The notes: a model not told the origin generated them from the letters alone. A stretch of 64,000 nt of DNA from Clostridium algifaecis (GCF_017874415.1 NZ_JAGGLM010000001.1:248001-312000), one strand, 5' to 3'. Counted from the first letter of the stretch, positions 37,247 to 47,384 are shown. Numbers and translations are program-made.

Positions 37247-37283
37247 TAAAAGAGTTTAAGCTTGGTTAGAGGATGTGAGTGAA

Positions 37284-38291
37284 GTGATAATTGCTGTTGA
37301 TGGTATGGGTGGAGATTTTTCACCACAGGAGGTTGTAAAGGGAGCTGTTGCTTCTCTTGAAAAAAATGATATAAATATAATAATAACTGGAAAAGAAAAT
37401 GAAATAACTATGGAGTTAAACAAATATAAATACGATAAAAATAGAATTACTATCCTTGATTCAAGTGAAGTAATAAGTACTAACGAACATCCTGTAATGG
37501 CAATTAGGAAAAAGAAGAATTCAAGTTTAGTCAAGGCTCTTAAACTAGTATCAGATGGTATGGCAGATGCAGTAGTTTCAGCTGGAAGTACTGGAGCCTT
37601 CATGGCAGGTGCTACACTTATAGTAGGCAGGATAAAAGGCATAGATAGAGTTGCTCTGGCGCCTGTAATGCCTGGAAGATATGGAAGCTTTATGGTTATA
37701 GATTCAGGTGCAAATGTAGATTGCAAGCCTGAATATTTGTTCCAATTTGCTTTGATGGGAAAAATATATTTTGAAAATGTAATTAAAATCAACAACCCTT
37801 CTATAGGACTTATAAATATAGGTGAAGAAGAAGAAAAAGGAAATGAACTTACAAAAAAAGTGTATAAACTTTTAAAGGAAAGTGATTTGAATTTTGTAGG
37901 AAATGTAGAACCAAGGAATGTATCAGATGGTAAAGTAGATATACTTGTATGTGATGGATTTGTTGGAAATACTGTTTTAAAAATGTATGAGGGTGTTGCA
38001 ATTAATTTACTTGGTATGCTTAAAGATGATGTGATGAAATCTTCAAGAGCTAAAATAGGTGCATTATTTATGAAAAATGTATTTAAAAATATGAAAAGTA
38101 AATTTGACTATTCAGAGTATGGAGGCTCGTCATTTTTAGGATCAAAAGGAGTATGTGTAAAAGCACATGGAAGTTCTGACAGCAGGGCATTTAAGAATGC
38201 TATATTTCAAGCTAGAAATTGCTGTAAAAATGAAATTATAGATAAGATAAAATTAGAAATTGAAAAGATTCCACGCATTATTTCAGAATAA
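37284..38291 (+). CDS. plsX: Phosphate acyltransferase PlsX
   Basis: A 335-residue enzyme converting acyl-ACP to acyl phosphate, feeding PlsY for phospholipid synthesis. Seen: [32 protein letters not shown] and the C-terminal [19 protein letters not shown]. Two GTG starts are possible: 37275 is only two bases from AGAGG, so I prefer 37284, which also fits the family's N terminus. acpP follows; fabD/fabG, often in between, are absent here. Confidence 0.95.
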   Translation: MIIAVDGMGGDFSPQEVVKGAVASLEKNDINIIITGKENEITMELNKYKYDKNRITILDSSEVISTNEHPVMAIRKKKNSSLVKALKLVSDGMADAVVSAGSTGAFMAGATLIVGRIKGIDRVALAPVMPGRYGSFMVIDSGANVDCKPEYLFQFALMGKIYFENVIKINNPSIGLINIGEEEEKGNELTKKVYKLLKESDLNFVGNVEPRNVSDGKVDILVCDGFVGNTVLKMYEGVAINLLGMLKDDVMKSSRAKIGALFMKNVFKNMKSKFDYSEYGGSSFLGSKGVCVKAHGSSDSRAFKNAIFQARNCCKNEIIDKIKLEIEKIPRIISE

Positions 38292-38367
38292 TTAAATATA
38301 AATTGTATTGACGGTATAAAATATTTGTGTAATATTATTTATGTATAAAATTTTAGGAGGGGAAATT

Positions 38368-38601
38368 ATGATTTTTGAAAAAATAAAAAAAATAATAGCT
38401 GAACAACTTGGAATAGGTGAAGAAGAGATAAAAATGGAGTCATCATTTGTAGATGATTTAGGTGCAGATTCACTTGATATAGTTGAGCTTGTTATGGCTC
38501 TTGAAACAGAATTTGATTTAGAAATACCAGATGAAGAAGCAGAAAAGATATCTACAGTGGGAGATGTAGTTGAGTACATAAAAGCTCATACAGAAGAGTA
38601 G
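38368..38601 (+). CDS. acpP: Acyl carrier protein
   Basis: A 77-residue acidic protein carrying fatty-acyl chains on a phosphopantetheine arm attached to the serine of [18 protein letters not shown] precedes the ATG at 38368; the frame runs open from 38341. It lies between plsX and rnc, the usual place. Its product is the acyl donor for PlsX. A strong terminator follows. Confidence 0.97.
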   Translation: MIFEKIKKIIAEQLGIGEEEIKMESSFVDDLGADSLDIVELVMALETEFDLEIPDEEAEKISTVGDVVEYIKAHTEE

Positions 38602-38604
38602 CGC

Positions 38605-38640
38605 TAAAGTCCCGTTTTTATGCGGGACTTTAAATTTTTA
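38605..38640 (+). terminator. Intrinsic terminator after acpP
   Basis: TAAAGTCCCG pairs perfectly with CGGGACTTTA around an 8-base loop, then A and T bases (AATTTTT). Three bases after the acpP stop. Confidence 0.8.
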
Positions 38641-38721
38641 ATTATTAAAACTGCAGTTTATTCTTGAATTTGTTTTTATTTAAGCAAACTGAGGAATAAA
38701 CTTCAAAAGGAGAAAAAACAA

Positions 38722-39417
38722 ATGGAGAGTTTTTCAAACAATTTTGAAGAATTAGAGGAAAGATTAAATGTATGCTTTAAGGACAAGGAATTACTAAGAA
38801 CTGCGATTACACATAGTTCTTATGCAAACGGTAAGAAATGTATAAAATTCAATGAAAGACTTGAATTTTTAGGAGATGCAGTTCTTCAACTTGCTATATC
38901 CGAATATTTATTTTTGAATTATAAAGATGAACCTGAAGGGGTACTTACAAAAAAAAGATCTATTATAGTGTGTGAAACATCACTTTATGAAGTAGCCAAA
39001 AAATGGAACATAGGAAAATATATAAGAATGAGCAAGGGTGAAGAATTAACAGGTGGAAGAGAAAGGGTATCTATACTTGCAGACTGTGTTGAAGCCATAA
39101 TTGCTGCATTTTATATAGATACCGGGTACAAAAAAGTTGATAAATTTATAATAGAAAATTTCAGTGAGATTATAGAAAAAGCAGTAAAAAATGAAATAGT
39201 TCTTGACTATAAGACTAAACTTCAGGAGGTAATGCAGCAAAATGGTGATGTTTCAATAGATTATAAACTTATTAATTTTCAGGGGCCTCCCCATAGAAGA
39301 AAATTTTATACAAGTGTATCTGTAAATGAAAATATCCTCGGAAATGGCATAGGCTATAGCAAGAAACAATCAGAGCAGAATGCTGCATATAATGCACTTA
39401 AAAAAATGAGCAAGTAG
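38722..39417 (+). CDS. rnc: Ribonuclease III
   Basis: A 231-residue endonuclease cutting double-stranded RNA, including rRNA precursors. The catalytic signature NERLEFLGDAVLQLAI is complete, with a second acidic site near ILADCVEAIIAAFY, and a C-terminal double-stranded-RNA-binding domain (KTKLQEVMQQNG, GIGYSKKQSEQNAA). AAAAGGAG precedes the ATG. It begins the rnc-smc-ftsY run of Firmicutes. Confidence 0.97.
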   Translation: MESFSNNFEELEERLNVCFKDKELLRTAITHSSYANGKKCIKFNERLEFLGDAVLQLAISEYLFLNYKDEPEGVLTKKRSIIVCETSLYEVAKKWNIGKYIRMSKGEELTGGRERVSILADCVEAIIAAFYIDTGYKKVDKFIIENFSEIIEKAVKNEIVLDYKTKLQEVMQQNGDVSIDYKLINFQGPPHRRKFYTSVSVNENILGNGIGYSKKQSEQNAAYNALKKMSK

Positions 39418-39455
39418 TGAAATTTCTATAAAAATAAAAACTGGAGGTAGAAGCT

Positions 39456-40550
39456 ATGGGAAAAAGTCATTACATAATACCCATATTTGTACCAAATGAG
39501 GGATGTCCTCATAATTGCGTTTTCTGTGATCAAACTACAATCACAGGTAATGAAGAGAAAGTAGATGGAACTTTTGCTAAAAATATTATAGAAAGATATT
39601 TAAAAACTATAAATAGGAATTCAGCTGCAGTTGAAGTGTCCTTTTTTGGTGGCACATTTACGGCTATAGACATGAATAAACAAAAGGAACTTTTAAAAGT
39701 AGCTAAAGAATATAAAGACATGGGACTTGTAGATTATATACACCTTTCAACGAGACCGGATTATATAGACAATGTTATTTTAGACAATCTTAAGGACTAT
39801 GATGTGGATGTTATAGAACTTGGGGTGCAGTCACTTGACAGAGATGTACTTATAAAATCAGGCAGGGGGCACTCTAAAGAGGATGTCATAAAGGCATCAT
39901 CTTTAATTAAAGAATATGGATTTGTTTTAGGACATCAAATAATGCTTGGACTTCCTGGAGACAGTTTTGAAAAGGATATAGCTACAGTAAAAGAATCTAT
40001 TGATATGAAACCTGACATATATAGAATATACCCGGCACTTGTAATAAAAAATACTCCTATGGAGATTATGTATAAAAGAGGAAATTATAAACCCTATAGT
40101 TTATATGAGGCAGTTAATATAAGCAAGATATTGTATTGTATGCTTGAATCAAGAGGTATAAATATAATAAGAGTTGGATTGCAGCCTACAGAAGAAATAA
40201 ATGTGGGAGCTGAAATAGTAGCAGGACCGTTTCACCCTGCGTTTAGGGAACTGGTTTTAGGAAGTATATATAATGAAATATTAAAGAGGAGTATACCGAA
40301 AAATTATAATGACCAGATAGAAATTAAAATTAATGAAAAAGATATATCAAAGCTATATGCTGATGGGAAAAAATTTTTTAACGATACCAAACACAAACTG
40401 GGCTTAAATAAAATAAAAGTTATCCAGGATAATAGTGTAAATAGAGAAAATTTAGTTTTAATTTTAAAAGATGGCAAGATAGAAATATCCTTAAAAAACT
40501 TTATGGATAGCGTATATACAGGGTCAGGTATTAATATAGCAAGGGAGTGA
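39456..40550 (+). CDS. Elp3-like radical SAM protein without acetyltransferase domain
   Basis: A 364-residue radical SAM protein. The iron-sulfur triad is C17, C21 and C24 (GCPHNCVFCDQ), followed by SFFGGTFTAI and VIELGVQSLD, which match the Elp3 radical SAM domain. The C-terminal lysine acetyltransferase half of true Elp3 is missing; it ends with a short unrelated segment. Clostridia usually carry this gene between rnc and smc. Substrate unknown; a tRNA wobble modification is a plausible guess. TGGAGGTAG precedes the ATG. Confidence 0.85.
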   Translation: MGKSHYIIPIFVPNEGCPHNCVFCDQTTITGNEEKVDGTFAKNIIERYLKTINRNSAAVEVSFFGGTFTAIDMNKQKELLKVAKEYKDMGLVDYIHLSTRPDYIDNVILDNLKDYDVDVIELGVQSLDRDVLIKSGRGHSKEDVIKASSLIKEYGFVLGHQIMLGLPGDSFEKDIATVKESIDMKPDIYRIYPALVIKNTPMEIMYKRGNYKPYSLYEAVNISKILYCMLESRGINIIRVGLQPTEEINVGAEIVAGPFHPAFRELVLGSIYNEILKRSIPKNYNDQIEIKINEKDISKLYADGKKFFNDTKHKLGLNKIKVIQDNSVNRENLVLILKDGKIEISLKNFMDSVYTGSGINIARE

Positions 40551-40554
40551 TATT

Positions 40555-40650
40555 ATGAAGAAAAATACTAGAGAAAAAATGACTAAATTATTTGTAACAC
40601 TTGTAGTTATTATGTTTGTAATTAGTCTTATTCCATTGCTTGGAAGATAG
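40555..40650 (+). CDS. 31-residue single-pass membrane microprotein upstream of smc
   Basis: An ATG behind AAGGGAG opens a 31-codon ORF ending TAG at 40648-40650. A basic N terminus (MKKNTREKMTK) is followed by one membrane segment (LFVTLVVIMFVISLIPLL) and a short tail. Layout resembles the DUF4044 and Prli42-type small proteins of Firmicutes, but I cannot assign it to either. It starts four bases after the radical SAM gene and ends nine bases before smc; its stop region carries the smc ribosome binding site. Confidence 0.7.
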   Translation: MKKNTREKMTKLFVTLVVIMFVISLIPLLGR

Positions 40651-40659
40651 GAGATTTAC

Positions 40660-43600
40660 ATGTTTTTAAAAGCTATTGAGATAAGGGGATTTAAATCCTT
40701 TGCAGACAAAACTGAACTTACATTTACAAATGGGGTTACATCTATAGTTGGTCCCAATGGCAGTGGGAAGAGCAACATTTCTGATGCAGTCAGATGGGTA
40801 TTAGGCGAGCAGAGTGTAAAAAATCTTAGAGGTGGGAAGATGGAAGATGTAATCTTCTCTGGAACTCAATTCAGGAAACCTCTTGGATTATGTCAGGTTT
40901 CATTGACTCTTGATAATGAAGACCAAGCACTTCCTATCGATTATACATCTGTTACAGTTTTGAGAAGGCTTTATAGGTCAGGAGAGAGTGAATATTATAT
41001 AAATAATACTAAATGCAGACTTAAGGATGTATATGAGCTGTTTATGGACACAGGTCTTGGAAAAGAAGGATACTCTATAATAGGACAGGGCAAGATAGAT
41101 TTGGTTTTGAGTGGAAAACCAGAGGAAAGAAGAAGTCTTTTAGAAGAAGCTGCGGGAATTGTGAAATTTAAATGGAGAAAAGAAGAAGCTGAAAAAAGGC
41201 TCAAAAATACAAATGAAAATCTTGTAAGAATAGAGGATATTCTTGGCACTTATGAAGAAAGATTGGAGCCTTTAAGTATTGAAAATAAAAAAGCTAATGA
41301 GTTCTTGAAAATTTCTGAAGGATTAAAGGAAAATGAAATAAATTTACTGGTAAATTCTATAGATGAAATTCAAATTAAAATAGATAAACTGAAAAATTTA
41401 AGGCAGGATAATAAGAAGATTATAGACAATTTTAATTCAAAGTTTGTAAAATTAAAATGTAGTATAGACAGCTGGAATAATGAAATACAGCATATAAATG
41501 AGGTTAGAAACAGTTTTCAGAAAAATTATTATAATAGCAAGACTGAAATTCAAAAAAAAGATTCAGATATAAATCTTTTAAAAGAAAGAATATCAAACTT
41601 GAAAAGTAATATAGAAAAAAATTCTTCAGAATATAAAGACGCAGAAAATAAGCTTGTTGAAATAATTAAAGAAAAGCAAGTGCTTGGAGAAGACTTTTCA
41701 AAATTAGACGCTGCTGAAAAAAATTTAACTTGTGAAATAATTAATTATAGTAATAATTTGAATGAATTCGTAGAATCTGTATCTAACGAGAATAGCAGCA
41801 TTAAAGATTTAAAAGATAATCAGATAGAATATTTAAGTACTGTATCAAATTTAAAAAATAGAATAGCAACACTGAAGGAAAATATGGAAAAATCAGAGGA
41901 AAAACAAAATTCTATAAAAAATTCCTGTAGAGATTATCAAAATTCTATAAAAATAAATACAACTACCAGTTCAATGCTTGAATCTGAAATAGGTTCTATA
42001 AATAAAAAAATCAATAACTGCCAGATCATAATTCAAAAGAATAAGGGAGAAATTTTAAAGTTTAAAGCTTCTCTTAAAAAAGAACAACTTGATTTAAAAA
42101 ATTTAAATAACATATATATGAAATTACATGCAAATCACAATATGCTTATAAATCTGGACAGACAGTATGAGGGCTATAACAGAGCTGTGAAAATGCTCAT
42201 GAAAGATATAAAAGCTGGAAAAGTGAATGTAGATTCAGAAAGCTGTTTTGTACTTGGTGAGACAATTAAAGTAGATAAAAAGTTTGAAGTAGCTATAGAG
42301 ATAGCACTGGGTGCTGCTATTTCAAATATTATAACCAAAGATGAAATTTTAGCAAAACAACTTATAAATTATCTAAAAACTAACAATCTTGGAAGAGCTA
42401 CGTTTTTGCCCTTAACTATAATAAGAAGCAAAAGAATATCCGGCAGAGGATTCGATGAAATTGATGGATATATAGGAATTGCCAGCGACATTGTAAATTA
42501 TGATAGATATTTTAAAAATGCAGTGGAGTATGCTTTGGGAAGAACTATAATTTCCAGAGATTTGGACAGTGCACTTAAAATAGCAGGCAAGAGCAATTAT
42601 ACTGTTAGGATAGTTACTCTTAAAGGAGAGATAGTTAATCCTGGCGGAGCTTTAACAGGTGGAAGCTTAAAAGGTAGAGGAAGCAATATAATAGGCAGGA
42701 AAAGGGAAATTAAAGATATAGAATTTAAACTTGAAGATACAGGAGATAAAATAAAGGTACTAAACGAAAATGTACTAAGTTATGAAGACAATATAAAAAA
42801 GCTTGACGAAAAAAATTTAGATTTAAAAGATGAAATTTATTCAAATAATATAGATATTACTAAATTGGAAGGAAAGATAAGTAATATAAATAGTGAAAAC
42901 TTGAAACTTGAGAAAAACATAGATATATCAAAAAAGGAAATAGACAATATTATTTTAGATGCAGCTGGTATCAAGAGTGAACTTGAAAATAAAAAAAATG
43001 AGCTCAAAGATTTTGATATTAAACAAAATAAAAACAATGAGGAAATAATTATCCTGGAAAAAGAGCTACAGGGTAAAAATAAAAGAATAGATTATTTAAG
43101 GGAAAAACTTACAGATATAAAAATAAAGAAAGCTAAAGTTCATGAGGGATTGTTAAATAAAAGCAGCTCAATTGAAAAGTTGAATAAAGATATAGATGAA
43201 ATGAATGGTAAAATTCAAAATTTAAAAACTGAAATAGAAGTATTTAAAAATAATATAGATGAATACTATAAGAAAATTGAAAAAAACAAATTAAATATTG
43301 AATCAATAGAAAAAGAAAGAGAAATGTCAAACAAAAAAATAGAGGAATTGAATTTAAATGAAATAAAGATAAAGGAGGACATAAAAGTTTCCGACAGTGA
43401 ATCACAGTCCCTTGAACTTGAAATAAATAAAAAAGAAGAAGAATTTCACAATCTTGAATTGAATTTAACTAAGCTTATAACTGAAAGTGAAAATATACAT
43501 TCAAGATTAGAAACAGATATGAAAATAAAATATGAAGATGCACTTGAATATAAGACTAAAATAGATGATATGGAAAGTTTCAGAAATAAAATAGAATCTT

Positions 43601-44223
43601 TGAAAAAGAAAATATCTGATATAGGAGTTGTTAATTTAGGTGCTATTGAAGAATATGAGGGATTGAAGAAGAAGGTTGTTTTTATGAATTCTCAAAGGGA
43701 GGATTTAATAAAGGCAGAAGATGAACTGAAAAGTCTGATTACTCAAATGACAAAAAAAATAAAAGTTGTATTTAACGAAAATTTTAATATATTGAGAAAA
43801 AATTTTAATGAGACCTTTAAGGAATTATTTAAAGGTGGAAGTGCGGATCTCATACTTACAGGAGGAGATGAGCTTACAGGAAGTATAGATATAAATGTAC
43901 AGCCTCCAGGTAAAAAACTTCAAAATATAAATTTGATGTCTGGAGGTGAAAAAGGCTTATCTGCGATAGCACTCTTGTTTGCAATACTTAAAATGAAACC
44001 AACTCCGTTTTGCATATTGGATGAGATAGAAGCGGCGCTTGATGATGCCAATGTAGCAAGATATGCAGAGTTCCTTAAAAAATTTTCTAAAAATACGCAG
44101 TTTATTGTAATAACACATAGGAAGGGAACTATGGAGGCTAGTGATGTATTATATGGAGTAACAATGGAGGAAAAAGGTATATCTAAAATTGTATCTGTTG
44201 ATTTAAATGAGCAGGTATCTTGA
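40660..44223 (+). CDS. smc: Chromosome segregation/condensation protein SMC
   Basis: A 1187-residue ATPase. Walker A GPNGSGKSN (31-39) leads into a long coiled coil, a hinge from about 505 to 670 (ALGAAISNIITKDE, GGALTGGSLKGRGSN), a returning coiled coil, and the ABC signature LMSGGEKGLSA (about 1093) with Walker B FCILDEIEAALDD. It dimerises at the hinge and compacts origins with ScpA and ScpB, which are not in this window. It is followed 26 bases later by ftsY, as in Bacillus. Confidence 0.97.
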   Translation: MFLKAIEIRGFKSFADKTELTFTNGVTSIVGPNGSGKSNISDAVRWVLGEQSVKNLRGGKMEDVIFSGTQFRKPLGLCQVSLTLDNEDQALPIDYTSVTVLRRLYRSGESEYYINNTKCRLKDVYELFMDTGLGKEGYSIIGQGKIDLVLSGKPEERRSLLEEAAGIVKFKWRKEEAEKRLKNTNENLVRIEDILGTYEERLEPLSIENKKANEFLKISEGLKENEINLLVNSIDEIQIKIDKLKNLRQDNKKIIDNFNSKFVKLKCSIDSWNNEIQHINEVRNSFQKNYYNSKTEIQKKDSDINLLKERISNLKSNIEKNSSEYKDAENKLVEIIKEKQVLGEDFSKLDAAEKNLTCEIINYSNNLNEFVESVSNENSSIKDLKDNQIEYLSTVSNLKNRIATLKENMEKSEEKQNSIKNSCRDYQNSIKINTTTSSMLESEIGSINKKINNCQIIIQKNKGEILKFKASLKKEQLDLKNLNNIYMKLHANHNMLINLDRQYEGYNRAVKMLMKDIKAGKVNVDSESCFVLGETIKVDKKFEVAIEIALGAAISNIITKDEILAKQLINYLKTNNLGRATFLPLTIIRSKRISGRGFDEIDGYIGIASDIVNYDRYFKNAVEYALGRTIISRDLDSALKIAGKSNYTVRIVTLKGEIVNPGGALTGGSLKGRGSNIIGRKREIKDIEFKLEDTGDKIKVLNENVLSYEDNIKKLDEKNLDLKDEIYSNNIDITKLEGKISNINSENLKLEKNIDISKKEIDNIILDAAGIKSELENKKNELKDFDIKQNKNNEEIIILEKELQGKNKRIDYLREKLTDIKIKKAKVHEGLLNKSSSIEKLNKDIDEMNGKIQNLKTEIEVFKNNIDEYYKKIEKNKLNIESIEKEREMSNKKIEELNLNEIKIKEDIKVSDSESQSLELEINKKEEEFHNLELNLTKLITESENIHSRLETDMKIKYEDALEYKTKIDDMESFRNKIESLKKKISDIGVVNLGAIEEYEGLKKKVVFMNSQREDLIKAEDELKSLITQMTKKIKVVFNENFNILRKNFNETFKELFKGGSADLILTGGDELTGSIDINVQPPGKKLQNINLMSGGEKGLSAIALLFAILKMKPTPFCILDEIEAALDDANVARYAEFLKKFSKNTQFIVITHRKGTMEASDVLYGVTMEEKGISKIVSVDLNEQVS

Positions 44224-44249
44224 ATTAACAAATAGAAAGAAGGCATATT

Positions 44250-45164
44250 ATGGCATTTAGCGGATTTTTTGATAAATTAAAAAATGGTCTTACAAAAACA
44301 AAGAATAATTTAACAGGAAGAATAATGGACGTCTTGAGTGGCACTGTTTCTATAGATGATGATTTATATGAGGAGTTAGAGGAAATACTTATAACAGCTG
44401 ATATAGGAGTAGATACAACTCTGTACATAATAGAAAAATTAAAAGAAAAAATAAGAGAGAAAAAGATAAAGGATCCATCTCTTGTAAAGGAATGTTTAAA
44501 AGAGGTTATTATAGATATATTGGGAAATGAGAAAGGAAGTATAGAACCTAAAAGTACTCCAGAAGTTATTTTAGTTATCGGGGTAAATGGAGTTGGAAAA
44601 ACTACATCTATAGGTAAAATAAGTTCAAAACTAAAGAGTGATGGATATAAAGTTCTTATGGCAGCGGCAGATACTTTTAGGGCAGCAGCTATAGAGCAAC
44701 TTGAGGTTTGGAGCAGCCGTGCTGGTGTTGATATAGTAAAACATCAGGAGGGATCGGATCCTGCTGCTGTTATATTTGATGCAGTTCAGGCATCTAAGGC
44801 AAGAGGTACAGATGTTTTAATATGTGATACAGCAGGAAGGCTTCATAACAAGAAAAATTTAATGGATGAGCTTGCAAAAATAAACAGAGTAATTGACAGA
44901 GAATACAAGGATGCATCAAGGGAGACTCTTTTGGTTTTGGATGCTACTACAGGACAAAATGCTGTTCAGCAGGCAAAACAGTTTATGGAGGTTTGCAAAA
45001 TAGATGGAATAATTTTGACTAAGCTTGATGGAACAGCTAAGGGAGGAATTGTTATATCTATAAAACATTCTTTGAATATACCTGTCAAATTGATAGGTGT
45101 TGGAGAAAGTATAGATGATCTTCAGGAATTCAATCCTTCAGATTTTGCAGAAGCATTATTTTAA
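44250..45164 (+). CDS. ftsY: Signal recognition particle receptor FtsY
   Basis: A 304-residue GTPase that receives ribosome-SRP complexes at the membrane. The acidic A domain of enteric FtsY is absent; instead a short amphipathic helix (FSGFFDKLKNGLTKTK) precedes the N domain. G motifs: GVNGVGKTT (about 111-119), DTAGRLHNK and TKLDGTAKGG. Ffh, its partner, is encoded 500 bases downstream. A 36-bp palindrome follows the gene. Confidence 0.96.
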   Translation: MAFSGFFDKLKNGLTKTKNNLTGRIMDVLSGTVSIDDDLYEELEEILITADIGVDTTLYIIEKLKEKIREKKIKDPSLVKECLKEVIIDILGNEKGSIEPKSTPEVILVIGVNGVGKTTSIGKISSKLKSDGYKVLMAAADTFRAAAIEQLEVWSSRAGVDIVKHQEGSDPAAVIFDAVQASKARGTDVLICDTAGRLHNKKNLMDELAKINRVIDREYKDASRETLLVLDATTGQNAVQQAKQFMEVCKIDGIILTKLDGTAKGGIVISIKHSLNIPVKLIGVGESIDDLQEFNPSDFAEALF

Positions 45165-45186
45165 TGATGAACTGGTATTACTAAAA

Positions 45187-45222
45187 AATATGCTGTTAAG
45201 TAAATTTACTTGACAGCATATT
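45187..45222 (+). terminator. 36-bp near-perfect palindrome after ftsY
   Basis: AATATGCTGTTAAGTAAA and its complement (one G-T wobble) lie back to back with no loop, followed by TTTGAATTC. As RNA it would fold with a small terminal loop. A probable terminator for ftsY, or a protein-binding palindrome; see findings. Confidence 0.6.
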
Positions 45223-45294
45223 TGAATTCTGATATTATAGTTTTGCTGAGAAAAATTATAGACTTATTTTTAAATAAATTTTGAGGAAGTGACA

Positions 45295-45651
45295 GTGCAT
45301 TTATTGCAAGAAGTCATGGATGAGAGGATAAAGCTTTCTATACTTCTGGATATATATGGAGCATTATTGACGGATAAACAGAATGATATAATGGATCTGT
45401 ATTATAATTGTGATTTATCTCTGGGAGAAATAGCAGAACATACAAATACAACCAGGCAGGCTGTTTATGATATTATAAAAAGATGCCATAAGCTTTTATT
45501 TCAGTATGAAGAAAAGCTTAATCTGATGCAGAGCAAAATAAAATTAAAAAAATCAAAAAAAGAAATCTTAAATATGCTTGATTTGATTACAAACTTGGAA
45601 AATAATGATTCAATAAATAAAATAAAGAAATATATAGTGGATAATATTTAA
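45295..45651 (+). CDS. ylxM: YlxM/p13-like SRP-associated helix-turn-helix protein (UPF0122)
   Basis: A 118-residue protein with a sigma-4-like helix-turn-helix ([20 protein letters not shown], then [13 protein letters not shown]). In Bacillus and streptococci YlxM lies before ffh and, in streptococci, stimulates SRP GTPase activity. It precedes ffh by 17 bases here too. I choose the GTG at 45295, six bases after GAGGAA; the upstream GTG at 45289 touches that site. Confidence 0.88.
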   Translation: MHLLQEVMDERIKLSILLDIYGALLTDKQNDIMDLYYNCDLSLGEIAEHTNTTRQAVYDIIKRCHKLLFQYEEKLNLMQSKIKLKKSKKEILNMLDLITNLENNDSINKIKKYIVDNI

Positions 45652-45668
45652 TTAGTGGGAGGTTTAAC

Positions 45669-47030
45669 ATGGCTTTTGATGGATTGGCGTCTAAGCTCCA
45701 GGAAACTTTAAAAAAGCTTAGGGGAAAAGGTAAGCTTTCGGAAAAAGATATAAAAGATGCTATGAGAGAAGTGAAACTGGCACTTTTAGAAGCAGATGTT
45801 AACTACAAGGTTGTACGTAATTTTATAAAAAGTGTCAGTGGGAAGTGTTTGGGCGAAGAGGTATTTAAAAGCCTTACTCCGGCACAGCAGGTTGTAAAGA
45901 TTGTAAATGAAGAATTGACTGCTTTGATGGGCAATAGTGAAAGTTCTATTGAATATGATTTAAATGGCATAACTGTGATAATGCTTGTGGGACTTCAGGG
46001 TGCAGGTAAAACAACTATGTGTGGTAAACTTGCACTGCAGCTCAGAAAGAAAAACAAGAAGCCTCTTCTGGCAGCTTGTGATATATATAGGCCGGCTGCT
46101 ATAAAGCAGCTTCAGGTTGTAGGAAAACAGATAGATATTCCTGTGTTTTCTATGGGAGATAAGGTATCTGCAGTTGATATATCAAAAGGTGCTGTAGAAT
46201 ATGCAAAAAATAATGATTTAAATGTAGTTATAATAGATACAGCAGGAAGACTTCAAATAGATGAAGAACTTATGGGTGAGCTAAAAGACATAAAGGAAAC
46301 AGTAAAGCCAAATGAAATTATGTTGGTTGTAGATTCAATGACAGGACAGGATGCAGTTAATGTTGCTGAAAGTTTTAATTCACAAATTGATATTTCTGGT
46401 ATTATACTTACAAAGCTGGATGGAGATACCAGAGGAGGAGCTGCGCTTTCTATAAGGGCAATGACAGGCAAGCCTATAAAGTTTATTGGAGTAGGCGAAA
46501 AAATGAATGATTTCCAGGTATTTCACCCTGACAGAATGGCTTCAAGAATACTTGGAATGGGAGATGTACTTTCTCTCATAGAAAAAGCAGAGCAATCGAT
46601 AGATAAGGATAAAGCTAAGGAAATTGGAGAGAGAATGCTGAATAAAGAGTTTAACTTTCAGGATTTTCTAAACTTAATGGAACAGACAAAAAAGCTTGGA
46701 CCTATAAGTAAACTCGTAGAAATGATACCTGGAGTAGACTCTAAAGCACTCAAGGGAATGGATCTTTCTCAAGGAGAAAATGATCTAAAGATTAAAGAGT
46801 GTATAATAAATTCTATGACGCAAAAGGAAAGAAAGAATCCATCACTTATAAGTGCATCTTCTTCAAGAAAGAAGAGAATTGCGGCAGGCTCAGGTACTAG
46901 TATACAGCAGGTTAACAAATTACTTAAGGATTTTGACAAGATGAAAAAAATGATGAAACAGTTTAGTGGGATGCAGGGTGGAATGAAAAAAGGATTTAAA
47001 AAAGGATTATTTGGAAAGTTACCCTTTTAA
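45669..47030 (+). CDS. ffh: Signal recognition particle protein Ffh
   Basis: A 453-residue GTPase binding signal sequences and SRP RNA. N and G domains: GLQGAGKTT (108-116), DTAGRLQID, TKLDGDTRGGAALS. The C-terminal M domain (about 300-453) is methionine-rich (KMKKMMKQFSGMQGGMKK) and contains the RNA-binding SGTSIQQVNKLL region. GGGAGG precedes the ATG. No SRP RNA gene is recognisable in this window. Confidence 0.97.
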   Translation: MAFDGLASKLQETLKKLRGKGKLSEKDIKDAMREVKLALLEADVNYKVVRNFIKSVSGKCLGEEVFKSLTPAQQVVKIVNEELTALMGNSESSIEYDLNGITVIMLVGLQGAGKTTMCGKLALQLRKKNKKPLLAACDIYRPAAIKQLQVVGKQIDIPVFSMGDKVSAVDISKGAVEYAKNNDLNVVIIDTAGRLQIDEELMGELKDIKETVKPNEIMLVVDSMTGQDAVNVAESFNSQIDISGIILTKLDGDTRGGAALSIRAMTGKPIKFIGVGEKMNDFQVFHPDRMASRILGMGDVLSLIEKAEQSIDKDKAKEIGERMLNKEFNFQDFLNLMEQTKKLGPISKLVEMIPGVDSKALKGMDLSQGENDLKIKECIINSMTQKERKNPSLISASSSRKKRIAAGSGTSIQQVNKLLKDFDKMKKMMKQFSGMQGGMKKGFKKGLFGKLPF

Positions 47031-47126
47031 AACAGGTATTATATATTTTGATTTAAAGATAACTTAATTTATAGGACATTATGTATTTTATAGAATTTTG
47101 TCCACAAGTTTGAGGAGGTGAAATAA

Positions 47127-47384
47127 ATGGCAGTAAAGATAAGATTGAGAAGGATGGGTGCAAAAAAAGCTCCATTCTATAGAATAGTTGTTGCAGATTC
47201 AAGATCTCCAAGAAATGGAAGATTCATAGAAGAATTAGGATATTACAATCCTACAACAGAACCAACTACTGTAAAATTCAATGAAGAAAAAGCTGTACAA
47301 TGGATAAAAAATGGTGCTCAGCCAACTGATGTTGTAAAAAAGCTTTTTACTAAAGCTGGATTAGATGAGAAGATTTCCAAGTAG
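47127..47384 (+). CDS. rpsP: 30S ribosomal protein S16
   Basis: An 85-residue S16 beginning [20 protein letters not shown] and containing [16 protein letters not shown], both diagnostic. GAGGAGGTGA precedes the ATG. The standard rpsP-khpA-rimM-trmD-rplS order follows. Confidence 0.98.
   Translation: MAVKIRLRRMGAKKAPFYRIVVADSRSPRNGRFIEELGYYNPTTEPTTVKFNEEKAVQWIKNGAQPTDVVKKLFTKAGLDEKISK

Noticed and set aside
47067-47105. GGACA/TGTCC hairpin before rpsP
   Set aside because: Five-pair stem with a long AT-rich loop; no matching leader family that I know.
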